64,000 nucleotides of DNA. Origin: Lysinibacillus_B sp042920265. Its GTDB lineage: Bacteria > Bacillota > Bacilli > Bacillales_A > Planococcaceae. The stretch covers positions 310,001-374,000 of the forward strand of contig NZ_JBDQZI010000001.1 in the NCBI RefSeq assembly GCF_042920265.1, in the 5' to 3' direction. The notes under the pieces were generated by a model. It searched no databases. It had not been told where the DNA came from and was given only the letters and a program-made list of their open reading frames with translations. Position numbers and translations under genes: made by a program. Below are positions 59,851 to 64,000 of this stretch, in pieces. Within the stretch, counting starts at the first letter, position 1. The number at the start of each line of letters is the position of its first letter.

Positions 59851-60462
59851 CTAGTAATATAGCTTTTTACGAGGTAACTGCCACTCCCTTGAATAAGAAA
59901 GAAAACGGAAGAAAATGACACCTACAAATAATCCGTACAAGAACCAATCGCTTGTGCCCACTTGTAAACCGATTAAGAGTCCGGCAATCGCTGCCCATAA
60001 TGCATAAATTTCATCGCGTAGCACAATCGGCTTGCGCCCTGCTAATAAGTCGCGAATGATTCCGCCACCGCAACCTGTCAAAATCGCTGCAACAATCACT
60101 GCACTGAGCGGAAGCCCGAGCTTTACTGCATGCATCGCCCCTTGAATGGCAAATGCAGCGAGACCAATGGCATCGGTAATATTCCCCCAGCGGTTCCAAT
60201 GCTTAATTAAATGATGCGGCATAATGAAAAATAGCGTAATGGCCACGAGCGTTATTTGAAATAACGTTTCTTGATTCCACAATGTTGAAACCGGTAAGCC
60301 GATGAGGACATTTCGGATCGCACCCCCACCAAAGGCCGTTACAATGCCTAAAATATATACACCAAATAAATCATACTCTTCTTCCATGGCAACAATGGCA
60401 CCCGATAAAGCGAATGCGATTGTACCAATTATACTAAACACATCCCAAGCCACCAAATACAC
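59851..60462 (-). CDS. TRIC/UPF0126-family membrane channel protein
   Basis: Polytopic membrane protein of 203 aa made of two repeated halves. Each has a Gly-rich motif: GIVTAFGGGAIRNVLIG in the first and AILTGCGGGIIRDLLAG in the second, with seven hydrophobic segments. This is the bacterial trimeric intracellular cation channel family. Start is GTG 60462 or the in-frame GTG at 60453, which is better placed behind AGGGGG. Confidence 0.9.
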   Translation of the reverse strand: MYLVAWDVFSIIGTIAFALSGAIVAMEEEYDLFGVYILGIVTAFGGGAIRNVLIGLPVSTLWNQETLFQITLVAITLFFIMPHHLIKHWNRWGNITDAIGLAAFAIQGAMHAVKLGLPLSAVIVAAILTGCGGGIIRDLLAGRKPIVLRDEIYALWAAIAGLLIGLQVGTSDWFLYGLFVGVIFFRFLSYSREWQLPRKKLYY

Positions 60463-60520
60463 CCCCTAAACATCCTTTATGAGAATAGCAGTTTTTACAT
60501 AGATGAGCAATATGAAATAG

Positions 60521-60548
60521 TTGACGCATTGTTATGAATTGATAAGAT
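60521..60548 (+). promoter_or_regulatory. Promoter candidate for the ynbB-type gene
   Basis: TTGACG at 60521-60526, a 16-nt spacer and TAAGAT at 60543-60548. Confidence 0.5.
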
Positions 60549-60584
60549 GGTAAAGGATATCAAGAAAAGATAGGAGTAATTATT

Positions 60585-61832
60585 GTGGCATTTCAGACGG
60601 TTTTAACAAACGATACACTCGCATTAGCAGAAAAAGTAGAGGAGCTTGTTCGTCCTTATCATAAAAAATGTGATGATATGGCCTTTTACAATCAACAAAA
60701 AGTGTTAGCAGCATTTCGGAAGCATCAAGTAAGTGACTATCATCTACACCCATCAAGTGGTTACGGTTATGATGATGAAGGGCGAGATAATTTAGAGCGT
60801 GTATATGCGGAAGTGTTTGGTGCAGAGGCAGCGATCGTACGCCCGCAAATTATTTCAGGTACACATGCGATTACACTTAGCTTATTTGGGGTGTTACGCC
60901 CAGGAGATGAGCTAGTGTATATTACAGGGAAACCGTATGATACATTGCAATCGATTGTAGACGGCGGGGGAAAAGATACAGGTTCCTTGAAGGATTTTGG
61001 CATTCAGTATCGCCATGTGGACTTAATCGACAATACGGACATCGACTGGGCTGGCGTAAAAGCCGCGGTAAATGAACGCACAAAAATGATTGCCATTCAA
61101 CGTTCAAAAGGATATGCAACACGTCCGTCCTTTACAATTGAACAAATTGCGGAGATGACCAAACGCATTCGCGAAATCGCCCCGCAAGCTGTGATTTTTG
61201 TGGATAACTGTTACGGCGAGTTCGTTGAGCAGTATGAGCCGACAGAAGTAGGCGCAGATTTAATGGCGGGCTCACTCATTAAAAATCCTGGTGGGGGTTT
61301 AGCAAAAATCGGCGGTTATATTGCAGGTCGTGCAGAATTAGTGGAAAAATGTGCGTATCGTATGACGTCACCAGGTATTGGGGCAGAAGCAGGGGCAACG
61401 TTAAATACGTTAGCCGATTTTTATCAAGGATTTTTTATGGCACCACACACGGTGGCACAGGCATTAAAAGGGGCGATTTTCACATCGGCTATGCTGGAGC
61501 AAGTAGGGATGACGACATCGCCGCATTATACAGATGTACGTACAGATTTAATTCAATCGGTATCATTCCAAACAGCGGATCAGATGGTTGCGTTTTGTCG
61601 TGAAATACAGGCCGCATCACCAATTAATGCGCACTATGCACCAGAACCAGCGTATATGCCTGGATACGAAGATGATGTCATTATGGCAGCTGGTACATTT
61701 GTACAAGGATCAAGTATTGAATTAACAGCAGATGGTCCGATTCGCCCGCCATTTACGGCATTTATCCAAGGCGGATTAACATATGAGCATGTGAAATATG
61801 CGATTTGTAGCGCAGTACAAGCATTGAAGTAG
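60585..61832 (+). CDS. Methionine gamma-lyase-family PLP enzyme (YnbB-like)
   Basis: PLP-dependent protein of 415 aa (aluminium-resistance / YnbB group). N-terminal RNLERVYAEVF-type segment with SSGYGYDDEGRD; cofactor region VRPQIISGTHAITLSLFG; Schiff-base Lys probably in SLIKNPGGGLAKIGGYIAGR. In Bacillus, ynbB sits just before glnR-glnA, the same neighbourhood. GTG start 60585. The reaction is not established; labels for this family vary. Confidence 0.88.
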   Translation: MAFQTVLTNDTLALAEKVEELVRPYHKKCDDMAFYNQQKVLAAFRKHQVSDYHLHPSSGYGYDDEGRDNLERVYAEVFGAEAAIVRPQIISGTHAITLSLFGVLRPGDELVYITGKPYDTLQSIVDGGGKDTGSLKDFGIQYRHVDLIDNTDIDWAGVKAAVNERTKMIAIQRSKGYATRPSFTIEQIAEMTKRIREIAPQAVIFVDNCYGEFVEQYEPTEVGADLMAGSLIKNPGGGLAKIGGYIAGRAELVEKCAYRMTSPGIGAEAGATLNTLADFYQGFFMAPHTVAQALKGAIFTSAMLEQVGMTTSPHYTDVRTDLIQSVSFQTADQMVAFCREIQAASPINAHYAPEPAYMPGYEDDVIMAAGTFVQGSSIELTADGPIRPPFTAFIQGGLTYEHVKYAICSAVQALK

Positions 61833-61909
61833 TCCGTTCAATACATTTCACGTATTGTTCACAAATCTACCTTCGTCCCGTGCTATGCTAAGGGCGGAGG
61901 TGTTTTATT

Positions 61910-62434
61910 TTGAAAAAATGGATTGGACTAGTCATCATTATTATATTAATTGGTGCAGTAGCATGGAATAGCTTAAAAGGGCCTGCTGAGTTTGGTTTAA
62001 CAGATGAAGGAACAGGTCTTGAAAAAGGGGATACACCGCCTCAATTTAAACTGGAGACATTAAACGGGGAGCCATTAAGCTTACAGGATGTAAAAGGGAA
62101 AAAAGTAATTTTGAATTTCTGGGCTACGTGGTGTGATCCTTGCCGCGAAGAGATGCCTGTATTTGAAGCGTATGATGCCAAACACGAAGATGTCATTGTG
62201 TTAGCCGTGAATATAACAAAGAAAGACGTCAAGGTTGAAAAAATCGCCCAGTTTGTCGATGACTACGGTTTAACATTCCCGATTTTACTGGATGAAACCG
62301 ATGATGTGTCAAAAGCGTATGAAGTCATCACTATTCCAAGTACATATTTTTTAGATGAAGAAGGTATTATTCAAATGAAGATTAACGGTTCGATTGATGA
62401 AACGATGCTAGATTTGTATGTAGGGCAATTGTAG
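61910..62434 (+). CDS. ResA-like membrane-anchored thiol-disulfide oxidoreductase
   Basis: Protein of 174 aa with an N-terminal membrane anchor (WIGLVIIIILIGAVAWN) and an extracytoplasmic thioredoxin fold, FWATWCDPCREEMPVFE, where CDPC is the redox pair. It ends IPSTYFLDEEGIIQMKINGS with the cis-Pro Thr-Ile-Pro-Ser turn. Related proteins reduce apocytochrome c or spore-coat thiols. TTG start 61910 behind GGAGGTG. No cytochrome genes are adjacent, so the substrate is open. Confidence 0.9.
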   Translation: MKKWIGLVIIIILIGAVAWNSLKGPAEFGLTDEGTGLEKGDTPPQFKLETLNGEPLSLQDVKGKKVILNFWATWCDPCREEMPVFEAYDAKHEDVIVLAVNITKKDVKVEKIAQFVDDYGLTFPILLDETDDVSKAYEVITIPSTYFLDEEGIIQMKINGSIDETMLDLYVGQL

Positions 62435-62497
62435 AAATGTTAGGAATTGGCTTTAACGGTCACGCTTGCATCCTTCTATAGAAGAACATTATCATTC

Positions 62498-62525
62498 AAT
62501 GCATCTATTGTGGATGCATTTTTTT
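62498..62525 (+). terminator. Terminator after the thioredoxin gene
   Basis: AATGCATC (62498-62505) pairs with GATGCATT (62513-62520), then a T run. Confidence 0.88.
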
Positions 62526-62599
62526 ATGGGTGAAATATATAGGGACAATGCAAATAATTTTCTATTTTATGCACCTTTTTAGGTGTGTTTTCTTATTAG

Positions 62600-62616
62600 T
62601 GTTAGTTTTTCTAACA
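62600..62616. promoter_or_regulatory. GlnR/TnrA box
   Basis: TGTTA-N7-TAACA fits the consensus TGTNA-N7-TNACA and is a perfect dyad. It ends five bases before the -35 of the glnR promoter. Confidence 0.85.
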
Positions 62617-62621
62617 TACCG

Positions 62622-62650
62622 TTGACATCGTTCATCACAGGGAGTAATAT
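62622..62650 (+). promoter_or_regulatory. glnRA promoter
   Basis: TTGACA at 62622-62627, a 17-nt spacer and TAATAT at 62645-62650, 22 nt before the glnR start. Confidence 0.88.
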
Positions 62651-62672
62651 AGCGGTAAGGGAGGTGGATGAA

Positions 62673-63053
62673 ATGAGTAGTGAAATTCGTAGAACAATGC
62701 CGCTTTTACCGATTAGTATTGTGATGCAATTAACGGATTTAACAGCGCGTCAAATTCGCTATTACGAAGAGCATGATTTAATCCAGCCGCACCGTACTGA
62801 AGGAAATCGACGCATGTTTAGCTTAAATGATGTCGATACTTTACTTGAAATTAAAGATATGCTTGAGCAAGGCGTGAACATGGCGGGCATTAAAAAAGTG
62901 TTTGCTATGAAAAATGACCCAACTGTACAAGGGGCAGCAAAAGAAATTTCAGATGCCGAATTGCGAAAAATTTTACGAGAAGAGATGCGTCAAGCACAGC
63001 GCATGCAAACAACTTCTCTACGACAAGGAAATTTATCACGCTTTTATCAATAA
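62673..63053 (+). CDS. glnR: MerR-family nitrogen repressor GlnR
   Basis: Repressor of the glutamine synthetase operon (126 aa). MerR winged helix: PISIVMQLTDLTARQIRYYE, EHDLIQPHRTEGNRRMFSLN. A flexible C-terminal tail (MRQAQRMQTTSLRQGNLSRF) is where feedback-inhibited glutamine synthetase acts in Bacillus. ATG 62673 follows GGGAGGTGG; the frame opens 30 codons earlier without a site. Autoregulated through the box at 62600. Confidence 0.96.
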   Translation: MSSEIRRTMPLLPISIVMQLTDLTARQIRYYEEHDLIQPHRTEGNRRMFSLNDVDTLLEIKDMLEQGVNMAGIKKVFAMKNDPTVQGAAKEISDAELRKILREEMRQAQRMQTTSLRQGNLSRFYQ

Positions 63054-63115
63054 AGTGTGTGAATTATACATGAGGGATATCCTCGAAGGCTAAACATTTT
63101 TAGGAGAGTGGAATT

Positions 63116-64000
63116 GTGGGTAAATACACAAAAGAAGACATTAAACGTCTTGTACAAGAACAAGAAGTAAAATTCATTCGTTTACAGTTTACAGACATTT
63201 TAGGGACAATCAAAAACGTTGAGATTCCAGTAAGCCAATTAGACAAAGCATTAGACAATAAAATGATGTTCGATGGCTCTTCAATCGAAGGTTTTGTACG
63301 TATTGAAGAATCAGATATGTATCTATTCCCTGATTATGATACATTTATGATTTTCCCATGGACTGCTACAAAAGGCAAAGTAGCACGTCTTATTTGTGAC
63401 ATCGCACGTCCGGACGGCACACCATTTGCTGGGGATCCACGTTCAAACTTAAAACGTCTGTTAAAGGAAATGGAAGAATTAGGTTTTACGAACTTCAACT
63501 TAGGGCCTGAGCCGGAGTTCTTCTTATTCAAATTAGATGAAAAAGGCGAGCCAACTTTAGAAGTAAACGACCATGGCGGTTACTTCGACTTAGCACCGAC
63601 TGACCTGGGTGAAAACTGTCGTCGTGATATCGTATTAGAGCTAGAAGAAATGGGCTTTGAAATCGAAGCATCTCACCATGAAGTAGCACCGGGACAACAC
63701 GAAATCGACTTTAAGTATGCGGACGCTGTATCAGCATGTGACAATATCCAAACGTTCAAGCTTGTTGTAAAAACAATTGCGCGTAAGCACGGCTTACATG
63801 CAACGTTTATGCCAAAACCGTTATTCGGCGAAGCAGGTTCAGGAATGCACTTTAACGTGTCTTTATTTAAAGGGAAAGAAAATGCGTTCTATGATGAAGC
63901 GACAGAACTTGGTTTATCTGAAACAGCGACGCAATTTATGGCAGGTGTGCTTGCACACGTGAAAGGCTTCACGGCTGTTATTAACCCAACAATTAACTCT
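63116..64000 (+). CDS. glnA: Glutamine synthetase (5' part, runs off the window)
   Basis: First 295 codons of type I glutamine synthetase. KNVEIPVSQLDKALDNKMMF, DGSSIEGFVRIEESDMYLFP, GPEPEFFLF and ASHHEVAPGQHEIDFKYADA carry the metal and ammonium-site residues. GTG start 63116 lies nine bases after AGGAG. Follows glnR as in the glnRA operon; the open frame continues to the last base. Confidence 0.96.
   Translation, partial: MGKYTKEDIKRLVQEQEVKFIRLQFTDILGTIKNVEIPVSQLDKALDNKMMFDGSSIEGFVRIEESDMYLFPDYDTFMIFPWTATKGKVARLICDIARPDGTPFAGDPRSNLKRLLKEMEELGFTNFNLGPEPEFFLFKLDEKGEPTLEVNDHGGYFDLAPTDLGENCRRDIVLELEEMGFEIEASHHEVAPGQHEIDFKYADAVSACDNIQTFKLVVKTIARKHGLHATFMPKPLFGEAGSGMHFNVSLFKGKENAFYDEATELGLSETATQFMAGVLAHVKGFTAVINPTINS

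Overview
The window looks like the chromosome of an endospore-forming Bacillota, most likely Planococcaceae (Solibacillus/Lysinibacillus type). The evidence is sporulation genes (spoVS, cotE), gene order close to the Bacillus ymdB-spoVS-miaB-ricA-cotE-mutS-mutL-miaA-hfq-(hflX)-ynbB-glnR-glnA region, strong Shine-Dalgarno sites, frequent TTG/GTG starts and moderately low GC. The genus is an inference from gene order and protein character; no database search was possible.

Layout. (1) 95-1544: a polysaccharide chain-length regulator and its tyrosine kinase. (2) 1827-12096: ymdB, galE, spoVS, korA-korB, a chemotaxis receptor, a NERD/zinc-ribbon protein, a 21-bp repeat array, a small unknown gene, miaB and ricA. 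(3) 12071-51999: an apparently complete prophage of 39.9 kb bounded by 26-bp direct repeats. (4) 52133-64000: cotE, mutS, mutL, a lipase-like hydrolase, miaA, hfq, a rhodanese, a TRIC-type channel, a ynbB-type PLP enzyme, a ResA-like thioredoxin, glnR and the first 295 codons of glnA.

The prophage is a PBSX/XkdK-type contractile-tail phage inserted in the last 26 bases of ricA. It leaves the ricA reading frame, its only Cys codon and its stop codon intact. Its lysogeny cassette reads leftward (integrase, 56-aa protein, ImmA-type protease, repressor) and faces a cro-like gene across four 13-bp operators; a fifth operator lies at the end of cro. Early genes follow: ORF6N/ORF6C antirepressor, ERF annealing protein, DnaD-like replication protein, RecU, a PcfK/AcrIIA9-like and PcfJ-like pair, several small zinc-ribbon proteins and an Xpf-like sigma factor. 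The late region holds terminase, portal, head, connector, sheath, tube, tail chaperones, tape measure, baseplate, fibre, BhlA and holin, and amidase.

Several prophage genes look like morons with their own signals. These are an AT-rich two-gene membrane cassette (26707-27676), a reverse-strand gene between tube and chaperone genes (38766-39035), an unknown 183-aa protein (48282-48833), a possible small RNA (about 50394-50457), a gene whose promoter spacer is occupied by a LexA box (50867-51184) and a lipoprotein beside attR (51252-51758). The most mechanistic observations are a programmed -1 frameshift site in the tail chaperone gene (A-AAA-AAC at 39536-39542 with a downstream stem), the repeated operators, the attachment site and its arm repeats, and the SOS promoter.
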